From the NCBI GenBank assembly GCA_031285745.1, contig JAITVQ010000164.1, positions 1 to 51,895 of the forward strand: 51,895 bases of DNA. The letters are read 5' to 3'. Below the pieces are notes generated by a model. It made no database searches, was not told the DNA's origin, and saw only the letters and a program-made list of their open reading frames with translations. Made by a program: the position numbers and the translations under genes. Positions 29,537-37,835 of the stretch are shown here, piece after piece (within the stretch, counting starts at the first letter, position 1; the number at the start of each line of letters is the position of its first letter). This DNA comes from Puniceicoccales bacterium. Its GTDB lineage: Bacteria > Verrucomicrobiota > Verrucomicrobiia > Opitutales > UBA953.

Positions 29537-30967
29537 ATGATCTCAGGTGATACCTCCGGGGCGCTTTTTTCTCGCGCATCAATAGAGTGTTTTCTCGGCA
29601 AACAGCTTTTCCCGGAGGTTTCGTCACAGGAGGCGAAGCAGGCTTATGAAAATGCGTTGGCTGAATTGAAAGAAAGCCCGGCTGACAGTGTTGTTATCGC
29701 CTGTTCGTCTTTCAGCAGATATATCGGACTGATGCTTGCATCCCTGGCCGCCAATCGCTCGGTGTATTGTGCCAATCCGCATTGGCGAGAGCAGGAGTGG
29801 GACGAGGCCGGGCGGGAGATTCCTGCGGGTACAGTTTGGCTTGGAAGTGAGGAAAACGCCTCTTGTAATAAAATTATATTTCAGGGTGATGCTTTTCCCA
29901 GTGAAGAGAAGAGTGTCCGGATTTTTATTCCTACCGGAGGCACTGGAGGGAAAGTGCGTTTCATGGCACATAACGAGATGACACTGGCTGCGGCAGCCCG
30001 GGCGCAATGTGCCGTCTTTGGGAAACAACCGCTGGATAGTGTCAGTCCGTTGCCGCCATGGCATATCAGCGGGATCATGCCGGTCGTGCGAGCCATGGTT
30101 TCGGCAGGTCGGTTGCAGTTATGCGACGGTAGTTTTGGAGAATCCATTCCTTTGCCAAATTTGTTTTCAGGGTCGAAGGTTCCATTGTCGGGGAGAAACT
30201 TTCTATTACTCTCTGTCGTCCCGACCCAACTTCGGAGAATCTTGGCAAAACCCGATGGCGCTACGTGGTTGAGGCAGTTTGACTGTGTTCTTCTTGGCGG
30301 CGCGGCGACATCCCCGGATTTGCTGGAGCAGGCACGCGAAGAGGGAATACGCATTGGCATTGGCTATGGCATGACAGAGACGGCGGCTTTTGTTGCGGTG
30401 CATCTTCCTGGGGACTTCTTGGAAGAAAAACCTGTTTCAGGAACCGTGCTTTCTCATGCCGGTATTCGTATCTTGGATACGGAAGGAAATGCTGCTGCCG
30501 AGGGTGAGCATGGACGTGTGGTGATTTCTGCCGATTCACTGGCAGATGAAATCGGAGCCGTGGATAGTGTCGGAAGGAAATGCCTTTATACGCAAGACGA
30601 AGGATTTTTGCGGGATGGTCGCCTTTATTTACTGGGACGTTTGGATCGGCATATTATTACCGGGGGCGAAAAAGTGGATCCCCGTCGGGTGGAGGAAGTA
30701 TTGGCTGGAACATCAATGGTAAAAGCCGTGCTTGTGGTCGGTGAACCTGATGCAGAGTGGGGGATGCGGATCGTTGCATTGGTGGAGCTGAATAATGCCC
30801 CTAAAGTTTCCCCAAACTGGCAGAATCAACTCTCTGAATATGTTCGTAGCCAATTGGCGCGTCACTGTGTTCCCAGGCGCTGGATTGCCGTATCCCGGTT
30901 GCCTTTCAATGAACGGGGAAAGCTGGATCGTGGATTGTTGGCGGAATTGTTAGCCCCGGTAAATTAA
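29537..30967 (+). CDS. menE: o-Succinylbenzoate-CoA ligase
   Basis: An ANL-superfamily adenylate-forming enzyme that activates o-succinylbenzoate to its CoA ester. The P-loop is IPTGGTGGKVRFM (about residue 135), the A5 motif is GYGMTETA, the hinge/A8 motif is LLGRLDRHIITGGEKVDP, and the A10 catalytic Lys is in NERGKLDR. At 476 residues it has normal length for MenE. The track start at 29528 is TTG; the ATG at 29537 is preferred. Together with menC it forms a two-gene menaquinone unit. The final residues reach 30967 and a secreted protease gene follows 57 bases later, probably as a separate unit. Confidence 0.88.
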   Translation: MISGDTSGALFSRASIECFLGKQLFPEVSSQEAKQAYENALAELKESPADSVVIACSSFSRYIGLMLASLAANRSVYCANPHWREQEWDEAGREIPAGTVWLGSEENASCNKIIFQGDAFPSEEKSVRIFIPTGGTGGKVRFMAHNEMTLAAAARAQCAVFGKQPLDSVSPLPPWHISGIMPVVRAMVSAGRLQLCDGSFGESIPLPNLFSGSKVPLSGRNFLLLSVVPTQLRRILAKPDGATWLRQFDCVLLGGAATSPDLLEQAREEGIRIGIGYGMTETAAFVAVHLPGDFLEEKPVSGTVLSHAGIRILDTEGNAAAEGEHGRVVISADSLADEIGAVDSVGRKCLYTQDEGFLRDGRLYLLGRLDRHIITGGEKVDPRRVEEVLAGTSMVKAVLVVGEPDAEWGMRIVALVELNNAPKVSPNWQNQLSEYVRSQLARHCVPRRWIAVSRLPFNERGKLDRGLLAELLAPVN

Positions 30968-31024
30968 CCAAGAAAAATAGCACTTGCTTGACGGCGCGAG
31001 CCTCCAAGCCATATTGCTTGTTTA

Positions 31025-31924
31025 ATGAAACATCTCCTTATCCCGGCGTTTCTGGTCTGCTGCCCATTTGCTCAAGCAGTTATTTATTATGGAGGAGATG
31101 GGGCAGGGAACACGACTGTGCCCGTGGGAGATCAAGGTTTTTCCAATGTCGGAAGTGTAAATGGAACCTCTTGCGTTTATCTCGGCAATTATTCCACGGG
31201 TAATTGGGTTATTACTGCGCTGCATGTCTGGGGCGGTGGCGCATCAACCATTTCTCTTGGCGGCATTGATTATTCCATTGTTGCTGGGTCCAATGTTCAG
31301 ATTGGTGGAGCAGACTTGATGATGTTCCAAATAGAGGATAATCAAAACACGTTATCCAGTTTGAGTAATCTGGCCATTGCTTCCAGTACGCCGACCACGG
31401 GCACCGCTGTGACGATGATTGGCAATGGGCGCAATCGCGCGGCAAGTTTGACTTCTTGGAATGTAGACCAAAGCACAGATCCTTGGACTTGGACTGAGGC
31501 ATCTATGGGTGCCGACATAACGGGCTATAAATGGGCATCAGGACAAGCCATTCGCTGGGGAACGAATACCGTATCAGGCACAAATACTGTTAGTATTGGT
31601 TATGGGCCAACGGAAACATTCTATACCGTTTTTCAAAATGAACTCAACAGTGCGCAGGGTGCTATTGGCGACTCGGGTGGCGGGGTCTTTGTGAAGAATG
31701 GCGACGAGTGGGAGTTGGCGGGAACCATGATTACCATAGGTACTTATAAGGACCAGCCGGGAGAGACTGCGATACTCGGGAACGAAACCTACATGGCTGA
31801 CCTTTCTGTATATCGGAATGAGATTATGGCGCTGATTCCCGAGACCAACACCCTGTTGCCAGTGGCTGGTGTCGGCGCTGTTGCGGCAATGATTGGCATG
31901 GCGGTTCGCCGTCGCCGCCGCTGA
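31025..31924 (+). CDS. Secreted trypsin-like serine protease with PEP-CTERM-like anchor
   Basis: The 299-residue protein has a signal peptide (LLIPAFLVCCPFAQA). Chymotrypsin-fold triad positions can be placed: His in NWVITALHVWG (usual TAAHC), Asp in GGADLMMFQIE, and Ser in GAIGDSGGGVFV. The C-terminus reads IPETNTLLPVAGVGAVAAMIGM followed by RRRRR, which has the PEP-CTERM layout (P-E-x motif, hydrophobic helix, basic tail) with Thr in place of the last Pro. This suggests a surface-tethered protease sorted like the PEP-CTERM proteins in this window. The substrate is unknown. It is convergent with kdsA, with only nine bases between the stops. Confidence 0.8.
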   Translation: MKHLLIPAFLVCCPFAQAVIYYGGDGAGNTTVPVGDQGFSNVGSVNGTSCVYLGNYSTGNWVITALHVWGGGASTISLGGIDYSIVAGSNVQIGGADLMMFQIEDNQNTLSSLSNLAIASSTPTTGTAVTMIGNGRNRAASLTSWNVDQSTDPWTWTEASMGADITGYKWASGQAIRWGTNTVSGTNTVSIGYGPTETFYTVFQNELNSAQGAIGDSGGGVFVKNGDEWELAGTMITIGTYKDQPGETAILGNETYMADLSVYRNEIMALIPETNTLLPVAGVGAVAAMIGMAVRRRRR

Positions 31925-31933
31925 CGCGTACAC

Positions 31934-32725
31934 CTACTTGACTGCTTGCCACACCCGCAGGCAGCTCTCGACCAGTGCAGGAAATTCTGCGAGCGGAATC
32001 TGACTGGGACCGTCGGAAATAGCCTGGGCAGGGGCTGGATGGGTCTCCATGAAAAGACCATTGGCTCCGGCGGCAAGGGCGGCCTTGGCCAGCATCGGAA
32101 CAAACTCGCGCTGCCCTCCCGAACTTCCTCCAGCGGCACCAGGTAGTTGTACGCTATGGGTGGCATCCATCAACGTGGGAAATCCATTCTTGGCCATGAT
32201 GGCAAAAGAGCGCATGTCCACGACGAGATTTTGATATCCGAACGTAGTGCCCCGCTCGGTCTGCCAGATTTCAGCGGCTTTGCTCTCGCGCAGTTTTGCC
32301 GTGACAAACTCCATCTCGAACGGCGACAGGAATTGCCCCTTCTTCACATTGACGATGCAGCCGGTTTTGGCCGCCGCAACAAGCAGGTCGGTCTGGCGGC
32401 AAAGAAATGCCGGAATTTGCAGTACGTCGGCCACGGCCCCGATGCGGGCGCATTGTTCGGGCCAATGAATGTCGGTGACGACGGGAAACCTAAAATCCTT
32501 TTTCACCATGGCGAGAAGCTCCAGCCCCAAGTCAATGCCTGGTCCGCGTTTTCCTCCCAGCGAGGTGCGGTTCGCTTTGTCGAAGGATCCCTTGAAGACG
32601 ATATTCAGCTCGGGAAATCTTTTTTGCATGGCTGCCAACTCAGTGGCCACAGTGCGGCAGACGGTTTCATTTTCCAGGGAGCAGGGGCCGGCCAGCAGCA
32701 AAAGTCTTTTGGGATCGTGGAGCAT
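31934..32725 (-). CDS. kdsA: 3-Deoxy-8-phosphooctulonate synthase (KDO8P synthase)
   Basis: The enzyme condenses arabinose 5-phosphate with phosphoenolpyruvate to make KDO8P for LPS, which implies a Gram-negative envelope. At 263 residues it is of family length. Signatures are [12 protein letters not shown] at the start, [12 protein letters not shown], and TDIHWPEQ. Cys15 in AGPC, where metal-independent enzymes have Asn, with Asp in LMDATHSVQ, marks the metal-dependent class. The start ATG at 32725 lies 97 bases from the divergent BAX-inhibitor-like gene. Confidence 0.94.
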   Translation of the reverse strand: MLHDPKRLLLLAGPCSLENETVCRTVATELAAMQKRFPELNIVFKGSFDKANRTSLGGKRGPGIDLGLELLAMVKKDFRFPVVTDIHWPEQCARIGAVADVLQIPAFLCRQTDLLVAAAKTGCIVNVKKGQFLSPFEMEFVTAKLRESKAAEIWQTERGTTFGYQNLVVDMRSFAIMAKNGFPTLMDATHSVQLPGAAGGSSGGQREFVPMLAKAALAAGANGLFMETHPAPAQAISDGPSQIPLAEFPALVESCLRVWQAVK

Positions 32726-32821
32726 GCAGCAGGTTTAGATGCCGGAGTGGAAGAGGAAAAGGAAAATCCGGGGCCTGTCATCACGATTGACTTACTGGGA
32801 AAACTCAAAAACTTCGGGGGC

Positions 32822-33547
32822 ATGCAATCCTATGACAATCCCTTTGTCGTTGCCGAGGCTCCAGCGGATGCCCGGGCCACATTCTACCGGAAAACCTACG
32901 GTTTGGTGGCAGTCGCTTTTTTGGGCTGGGTCCTGACCCTGTTTGCCATTTTTGCCGTGGGCATGCACATCCCCATTCTGAATGCCATCATGAGTCTGGG
33001 TAGCATCGGCTGGGTGGCGGTCCTCGGGCTATTCTGGATTGCGACATCGGTGGCGCAAAGCATGGCATTTTCCCGGAGTTCGCGGGCTACCCAATACATG
33101 GGGCTGGCCATATATGTTGTCGCAGAGGCCATTATATTTGTCCCGTTGATTGCCATCGTGCTTATGCAGGCAGGGGGCAGTTTGGATACGGCCTTTCGGG
33201 AGATCCTGGGACCGGCAGGCGGCGTGACTGCGCTTCTGATCACTGGCCTGACCGTAACGGTTTTCATGACCCGGACGGATTTCTCTTTCCTGAAAACGGC
33301 TGTGGTTTTGGGATCGTTCGCGGCACTGGGCGTTATTATTGTCGTGGCCGTTTGTGGTCTCTCCCTGGGGGCTTGGTTTTCCATGGCCATGGTGGCGTTG
33401 ATGGCTGCGGCAATCCTCTGGCAGACTTGGAAAGTGAAAAATGAATGTGATACGGACCAGTATGTCGGTGCCGCAGTGGTCCTGTTTGCCGGATTTATCA
33501 CCATGCTCTGGTATGTAATCCGGCTTTTCATGAGCCGGAGGAGTTAG
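32822..33547 (+). CDS. BAX inhibitor-1 / YccA-family membrane protein
   Basis: The ORF track gives 466 residues from 32147, but the first 225 codons are antisense to kdsA. The ATG at 32822 (MQSYDNPFVVAEAP) starts a 241-residue product of normal family length with seven hydrophobic segments. Family patterns include TFYRKTYGLVAVAFLGW at the first span and FTM-like TVFMTRTDFSFL. The family includes calcium-leak channels and FtsH-interacting YccA; the role in this organism is not known. No partner gene is adjacent. Confidence 0.86.
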   Translation: MQSYDNPFVVAEAPADARATFYRKTYGLVAVAFLGWVLTLFAIFAVGMHIPILNAIMSLGSIGWVAVLGLFWIATSVAQSMAFSRSSRATQYMGLAIYVVAEAIIFVPLIAIVLMQAGGSLDTAFREILGPAGGVTALLITGLTVTVFMTRTDFSFLKTAVVLGSFAALGVIIVVAVCGLSLGAWFSMAMVALMAAAILWQTWKVKNECDTDQYVGAAVVLFAGFITMLWYVIRLFMSRRS

Positions 33548-33936
33548 ATAACTTTTACAAAAGAATCATATTGATTCTTGGGAACTTGTGTTCTCAAGAA
33601 ATGACGGACGTCAATTTTTTCTGGTAAAAAGGAACATTCCCTTCAGAGAAGGCATCTTTTTAAGAAGCTTTTCTCTTCAAATGGATGAATCTTTACTGCT
33701 GTTGGAGCAAATGTGCGTCAAGTTAAGGCCTACACCTCGAAAGAACACTGGCTATGTATCACATAAAGACCGCCAATCCCGCCTGCGGGAGTTGATGGAA
33801 TGCCGGGCGCGGAGCCCCCAGTGTTATCATGAAGCGGATAAAGGAACTCGCATCCAGAAGCTTACCACATTGAGCCAAGCCTATTTTCCCGGGACCTAAG
33901 GAAAGTTTTACCCAACGGAGTTATCTGAAAACTGAT
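33548..33936. other. 389-base stretch without a supported gene
   Basis: This lies between the convergent BAX-inhibitor-like and rtcR genes. It contains the hairpin at 33561 and a 103-codon ORF (33588-33899, GTG start, no ribosome site, no recognisable protein pattern) that I do not accept as a gene. Nothing else is seen. Confidence 0.5.
33561..33579. terminator. Short perfect hairpin after the BAX-inhibitor-like gene
   Basis: AAGAATCA and TGATTCTT form an 8-bp perfect stem with a three-base loop, 13 bases after the stop codon. No U-tract follows, so a terminator role is tentative. Confidence 0.35.
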
Positions 33937-35556
33937 TTACACAGCATTCTCTCCTAAGCACTTTTCCCACGTTAAGCCGAAACGAGCCAAATACTTCCTC
34001 AAACGGTCGGCATCATTGCGAGTCCTGCGCTTTTCTCCGGAAATATCGAACAAGTACCGCCCGGCTTCAGAGAGGTTTTTTGATTTTCGACAAGTTTCGA
34101 CCACGACAGACAACTGCACCTGGTCGAAGCGATCAATGTGGGAAAGGTGTTTTTTCCCGAGAACTTTTTCCAGCAAATCCACGGATGCCTGTGTTGATTG
34201 ATTGTCGGCATCGCCGCGCCAATCTTCCAATAACCGGGATCTCTCCTGTTCAAACACCTCCATATTAATCCTTCGACCGCGTGAAAGAGTGGCCATGCGG
34301 ACCAAGGCGGCGTTCAGATCACGGAAGTTTCCGCTCCAACGGGCCTCATGGCTGGTTGCGAAACGAAGAAATGCTTCCTCTGCCTCCTTGTTAAAGCGTA
34401 CCTGCTGGCCGAATTCGCGGGCCAGTTTCTCCAGCTCGTAACGCACGTTGGGCGCGATATCCTCCGGGCGCTCGCGCAGACCCGGCAGCCGAAAGCTCCA
34501 CAGGTTGATTCGGGCCAGTAGGTCGGCCCGGAAGTCGCCTTTTGTCACTGACTGTCGTAGATCCCGGTTGGTACCGCAGATGAACTGAAAATCGCTCTTG
34601 GCATCCTTGTCGGCGCCCAGGGGAAGAAATCGTTTTTCTTCCAATGCCCGTAATAGCATGGCTTGTTCGTCGGCACCCAACTCGCCGATCTCGTCCAGAA
34701 ACAACAAGCCATTGTGCGCCGCCTTGAGCAATCCCGGCCTGTCCGTGGTGGCACCGGTAAAGGAACCCTTTACATGTCCGAACAGGGCGGACATCGCGCT
34801 ATCGCCGCGCAGTGTCGCGCAATTTACCTCGACGAAATTGCCGCTCAACTGTCCCCGGGACTTCTTCAGCTCGTAAATACGCCGGGCCAGTTGCGATTTC
34901 CCCGCCCCCGTTGGCCCCATCAGCAAAACTGGCGCCCGGGAATGCAGTGCTACCTGCTCGATATCATCAATCATCCGATTGAAAGTGTCATTGCTCGTCT
35001 CAATGCCTGATTTCAGGAAGGCGGCGGTCTCCCGTTGCTCTTCCTCGAATCGGGCGGCCAGCCGATCATATTTCGACAGATCGAGGTCAATAATCCCATA
35101 GTTTCCCTCGGGCCCGTCATTGTTCCGCCGGGGTGGAAAGGTCTGGATCAATCGACCGGGCAGATGGCCCGACTCTGTCAGCAAAAACAAACAGATCTGC
35201 CCTACGTGACTCCCGGTGGTGATATGGATCAGGTAATCCTCTGAATCGGGGTCAAAAGACTGCTTCTTGGCATAATCATGCAGCGCGGAGTAAACACTCT
35301 CGAAATCCCAGGGATCCTTGTTGAAATCGACCTCTATCAGCCGAACCTCGGTCTCCGGTGATGCCGTCTGCATATCGGAGCTTACGCTTTCCGCCAACGC
35401 CTTGAATTGCGGTTCGTGCAACAGGTCGAACCGCGCAACCAGCAAATCTTCCTGCTGACAGAGTCCCACCGACGGTCGCCATTTGGACCAACGATCCTGC
35501 GGATGGCGTGAGTCAAGCTGGGTTCCCAGCAAACCAATCACAATCGTCCTTTTCAT
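33937..35556 (-). CDS. rtcR: RtcR, CARF-domain sigma-54 activator of the RNA repair operon
   Basis: A 539-residue bacterial enhancer-binding protein. The N-terminal 180 residues (MKRTIVIGLLGTQLD..., LIHITTGSHVGQICLFL) are the CRISPR-associated Rossmann-fold sensory domain typical of RtcR, which senses RNA or its cyclic-phosphate ends. The AAA+ domain follows: Walker A GPTGAGKS (about 214), the sigma-54 contact loop GSFTGA (about 264), and Walker B LLFLDEIGE (about 284). The C-terminal 70 residues (NLSEAGRYLF...RLRKYLARFGL) fit a helix-turn-helix. It is divergent from rsr, whose promoter has a sigma-54 element. In enterobacteria RtcR activates rtcBA in response to RNA damage signals; the same circuit is inferred here. 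Confidence 0.95.
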   Translation of the reverse strand: MKRTIVIGLLGTQLDSRHPQDRWSKWRPSVGLCQQEDLLVARFDLLHEPQFKALAESVSSDMQTASPETEVRLIEVDFNKDPWDFESVYSALHDYAKKQSFDPDSEDYLIHITTGSHVGQICLFLLTESGHLPGRLIQTFPPRRNNDGPEGNYGIIDLDLSKYDRLAARFEEEQRETAAFLKSGIETSNDTFNRMIDDIEQVALHSRAPVLLMGPTGAGKSQLARRIYELKKSRGQLSGNFVEVNCATLRGDSAMSALFGHVKGSFTGATTDRPGLLKAAHNGLLFLDEIGELGADEQAMLLRALEEKRFLPLGADKDAKSDFQFICGTNRDLRQSVTKGDFRADLLARINLWSFRLPGLRERPEDIAPNVRYELEKLAREFGQQVRFNKEAEEAFLRFATSHEARWSGNFRDLNAALVRMATLSRGRRINMEVFEQERSRLLEDWRGDADNQSTQASVDLLEKVLGKKHLSHIDRFDQVQLSVVVETCRKSKNLSEAGRYLFDISGEKRRTRNDADRLRKYLARFGLTWEKCLGENAV

Positions 35557-35578
35557 GCGCGCTCTTATTCTAAAAAAT

Positions 35579-35592
35579 TAGCTTAAAAGCTA
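35579..35592. promoter_or_regulatory. Inverted repeat, candidate RtcR upstream activating site or rtcR operator
   Basis: TAGCTT-AA-AAGCTA is a perfect 6+6 inverted repeat located 23 bases before the rtcR start and about 120 bases upstream of the rsr sigma-54 element, a usual distance for an enhancer-binding protein site. Binding by RtcR is inference; the sequence sits in AT-rich DNA where short palindromes can occur by chance. Confidence 0.4.
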
Positions 35593-35711
35593 GTTTTTAA
35601 TGTAAATGAAATCGAACGGAAAAGGACAGTAACCATTGGTGAAGAAGTTTTATTATTTTAAAGCAATTTAAATTATAGAGTTACATAAATTATAAATTCC
35701 ACTACCGGAAG

Positions 35712-35728
35712 TTGGCATGCTGCTGGCA
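35712..35728 (+). promoter_or_regulatory. Sigma-54 (RpoN) -24/-12 promoter of the rsr-Y RNA-rtcAB operon
   Basis: The sequence TTGGCATGCTGCTGGCA has the invariant GG-N10-GC spacing and matches TGGCAY-N4-5-TTGCW with one mismatch at the -12 element. Transcription would start about 12 bases downstream, near 35740. This makes the ORF-track start at 35717 impossible for rsr and fixes the ATG at 35771. RtcR being a sigma-54 activator encoded divergently supports the call. Confidence 0.85.
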
Positions 35729-35770
35729 TTAATGATGGCTACAAAAACTTCAGAAAGGAGAAATCACATC

Positions 35771-37327
35771 ATGGCCAACAAAACACTCTTCTCAACCATC
35801 GCCTCTCTTGTGGCTCGCCCGGCGGACACCATCAACGAAGCCGGAGGGAAGGCCTACGCCCTGTCACCGCAGCAGGCACTTGCCCAATACGCGCTGACCG
35901 GCTGCCTCAACGGCACATTTTATGCCGAGGCGGAAGTCCAGTTGGCCAGGGTGATCGACCTGTGCTCCCAAGTGGATGACACCTTCATCGCCCGGCTGGC
36001 TGTGTATGCCCGGCACGAGGGTGGCATGAAAGACATGCCGGCACTGCTCTGCGCGATTCTTTCGACCCGGGATACCCGGCTCTTCAACTGGGTGGCGCGT
36101 TCGGTACTCAACTCATCCCGCTTGATCCGCACATTTGTCCAGATCATGCGCAGTGGGGCAGTAGGCCGAAAATCCTTGGGTACCCGTCCGAAGAAAGTCA
36201 TCATCGACTGGCTGAACCGGCTCGATGACGATACACTCTTCCGCCAATCCATTGGCGCGGATCCGTCACTCGGCGACATCATCAAGATGGTGCACCCGAC
36301 CCCGGCAACCCCGGCTCGCGAGGCGCTTTATGCCTACTTCACGGATCGTCCGCACAAGGCGGAAGTTTTGCCGACATTGGTCCGCGACTTCGAAGCCTTC
36401 AAGTTATCACCGCAAACGGTTTCCTTGCCGGATGTTCCGTTCCAGATGCTTACTTCATTCCCGCTCGGGGCCAAACAATGGGCGGATATCGCCCGGCGTG
36501 CCTCCTGGCAGACATTGCGAATGAACTTGAACACCTTGGCGCGTAACGGCGTCTTCTCGCTGCCGGGCATGAGTGCGACCATTGCCTCGCGTTTGCGTGA
36601 TGCGAATGCCATCCGGGCCGCCCGTGTGTTTCCTTACCAGATGCTCTCAGCCGCACGGCATGTTGACACCGCAGTTCCGCAGGAAGTGCAGCGGGTGCTG
36701 GAAGATGCCATGGAAATCTCCGTGGACAATGTTCCGGCCATCGCAGGCGACGTGGTCATCTGTGTTGATGTTTCGGGCTCCATGGAAAGTTCCATCACGG
36801 GCTATCGAAAAGGTGCGACCAGCAAAATCCGTTGTGTCGATGTCGCCGCGCTTATCGCGGCGGCTGTTCTCCGGAAGAACCCGCAGGCGCATGTCATCCC
36901 GTTTGCCGATGATGTGGTCTCGGTCTCATTGCGAACGGGGGCTACTGTCTTGGAAAACACCAATCGCCTGGCGGCAGCGCTCGGCGGCGGAACCAACTGC
37001 AGCGCGCCGTTGACCCGGCTCAACGCGCAGCGGGCCAAGGCCGACCTGATCATCTATGTCTCCGACAACCAGTCCTGGGTAGATGCCCGGTCAACGCATT
37101 GCACGGCGACCATGCAGGAATGGACCAAGTTCAAATCCCGCAATCGTCGGGCCCGGATGGTCTGCATTAACTTGCAGCCTTACGGGACCGCCCAGGCAAC
37201 AGGGAGCGCGGATATCCTCAACATCGGGGGATTTTCCGACCACGTCTTCCAGATGATTGCCGATTTTGCCCAAGGGCAGGATGGCGGCGATAGTCTCATC
37301 AAGCGGATCGAAGCCATCGAGCTTTGA
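35771..37327 (+). CDS. rsr: Ro60 orthologue Rsr (TROVE/vWA ring protein)
   Basis: A 518-residue protein with the TROVE module of HEAT-like helices (about 20-320; FIARLAVYARHEGGMKDMPALL is characteristic) that forms the ring binding misfolded RNA ends and Y RNAs. A von Willebrand A domain follows, with an intact MIDAS D-x-S-x-S in CVDVSGSMES (about 333-337). The start is fixed by AAGGAG ten bases upstream of ATG 35771 and by the sigma-54 promoter lying over the track's earlier ATG. In bacteria Ro60 uses Y RNA to tether PNPase or to gate RNA access. Four Y-like RNAs follow directly, and then rtcA and rtcB. Confidence 0.95.
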   Translation: MANKTLFSTIASLVARPADTINEAGGKAYALSPQQALAQYALTGCLNGTFYAEAEVQLARVIDLCSQVDDTFIARLAVYARHEGGMKDMPALLCAILSTRDTRLFNWVARSVLNSSRLIRTFVQIMRSGAVGRKSLGTRPKKVIIDWLNRLDDDTLFRQSIGADPSLGDIIKMVHPTPATPAREALYAYFTDRPHKAEVLPTLVRDFEAFKLSPQTVSLPDVPFQMLTSFPLGAKQWADIARRASWQTLRMNLNTLARNGVFSLPGMSATIASRLRDANAIRAARVFPYQMLSAARHVDTAVPQEVQRVLEDAMEISVDNVPAIAGDVVICVDVSGSMESSITGYRKGATSKIRCVDVAALIAAAVLRKNPQAHVIPFADDVVSVSLRTGATVLENTNRLAAALGGGTNCSAPLTRLNAQRAKADLIIYVSDNQSWVDARSTHCTATMQEWTKFKSRNRRARMVCINLQPYGTAQATGSADILNIGGFSDHVFQMIADFAQGQDGGDSLIKRIEAIEL

Positions 37328-37336
37328 CCATAAACA

Positions 37337-37367
37337 TGGAGTGCGGCAGCGCACCTGCCACACTCCA
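37337..37367 (+). other. Stable stem-loop between rsr and the Y RNA array
   Basis: TGGAGTG pairs with CACTCCA, and inside it GGCAG pairs with CTGCC across a C/A mismatch, closing a five-base loop. It begins 10 bases after the rsr stop. No U-tract follows, so it is more likely an mRNA 3' stabiliser or processing element separating rsr mRNA from the RNA array than a full terminator. Confidence 0.5.
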
Positions 37368-37386
37368 TTGCACCTTTCATCATCTT

Positions 37387-37508
37387 GGCGCGAATGCCGT
37401 GAGAACTACATGGTCTCCCGGACGCCGGGTTCGAGTCCCGGCCCCTTGCCAGCAAGGGTAGCTCAGTGGTAGAGCAAGGAATTGTTTTCACACCACCTTT
37501 GTCGCGCC
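37387..37508 (+). ncRNA. yrlA-like: Y RNA 1 with complete permuted tRNA-like module
   Basis: The ends pair perfectly (GGCGCGA with TCGCGCC). Then come the shared 5' motif GAATGCC...ACTACAT and an inner helix GTGAGAAC/GTTTTCAC, together matching the Ro60-binding part of Y RNAs. The distal part is a circularly permuted tRNA: T arm (CCGGG-TTCGAGT-CCCGG, 37425-37441), acceptor 3' strand CCCTTG, a short loop CCAG, acceptor 5' strand CAAGGG, U8-A9, and D arm GCTC-AGTGGTA-GAGC (37461-37475). The anticodon arm is replaced by the Ro-binding stem. YrlA-type bacterial Y RNAs are known to mimic tRNA this way. The position right after rsr supports the call. Confidence 0.9.
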
Positions 37509-37527
37509 TCCTGTTCTTTTTCAAATT

Positions 37528-37653
37528 TGCGTGAATGCCTTGGGAACTACATTGGTTGCGGGTTCGAATCCCGCCTCTCGCGAAGGACGCAACTGACTGT
37601 CGCGGGAGTAGCTCAATGGTAGAGCAGTCTGTTCCCGGATTCCTTGTCACGCA
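37528..37653 (+). ncRNA. yrlA-like: Y RNA 2 with complete permuted tRNA-like module
   Basis: The ends TGCGTGA and TCACGCA pair. Relative to copy 1, terminal base pairs change on both sides together, which is compensatory evidence. The inner helix is GGGAAC/GTTCCC. The tRNA mimic has T arm GCGGG-TTCGAAT-CCCGC (37558-37574), a nine-pair acceptor CTCTCGCGA/TCGCGGGAG with a 16-base connecting loop, U8-A9, and D arm GCTC-AATGGTA-GAGC (37611-37625). The shared motifs GAATGCC, ACTACAT and CCTTGTC are all present. It is the best-formed tRNA mimic of the four. Confidence 0.9.
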
Positions 37654-37682
37654 TCCCGTTTTCAACCCTCTCCCGCCCCTTT

Positions 37683-37780
37683 GGCGCGAATGCCGGGGAA
37701 ACTACATGGTCTAATGTCGGTTCGAACCCGGCTTGCAGGTCTGGATAGCCTGCAAATGTTTCCTCAATCCTTGTCGCGCC
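37683..37780 (+). ncRNA. Y RNA 3 with partial tRNA-like module (no D arm)
   Basis: The ends GGCGCGA and TCGCGCC pair, and the inner helix is GGGGAAAC/GTTTCCTC with one G-U pair. The distal part has a T arm (GTCGG-TTCGAAC-CCGGC, 37716-37732) and a perfect seven-pair acceptor-like stem TTGCAGG/CCTGCAA with a nine-base loop, but passes straight back into the Ro stem without a D arm. It keeps the GAATGCC, ACTACAT and CCTTGTC motifs. It would still present a T-loop to T-loop-modifying enzymes, but could not form the D-loop/T-loop elbow. Confidence 0.85.
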
Positions 37781-37835
37781 TCCTGTGGCGTCGTCACCTT
37801 GACGGCACTGCCGGGAGAAGACACCATTTCACCTT

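Noticed and set aside
32147-32821. N-terminal extension of the BAX-inhibitor-like ORF
   Set aside because: The 225 codons are antisense to kdsA and have no protein character; the family N-terminus starts at 32822.
33588-33899. 103-codon ORF between the BAX-inhibitor-like gene and rtcR
   Set aside because: GTG start without ribosome site, unusual composition, no recognisable pattern.
35717-35770. Track start of the rsr ORF at 35717
   Set aside because: That ATG lies within the sigma-54 promoter; the ATG at 35771 has an AAGGAG and fits the family N-terminus.
37425-37625. Segments considered as ordinary tRNA genes
   Set aside because: T arm precedes D arm, there is no anticodon arm, and both lie inside longer paired-end RNAs beside rsr, so they are tRNA-like modules of Y RNAs.
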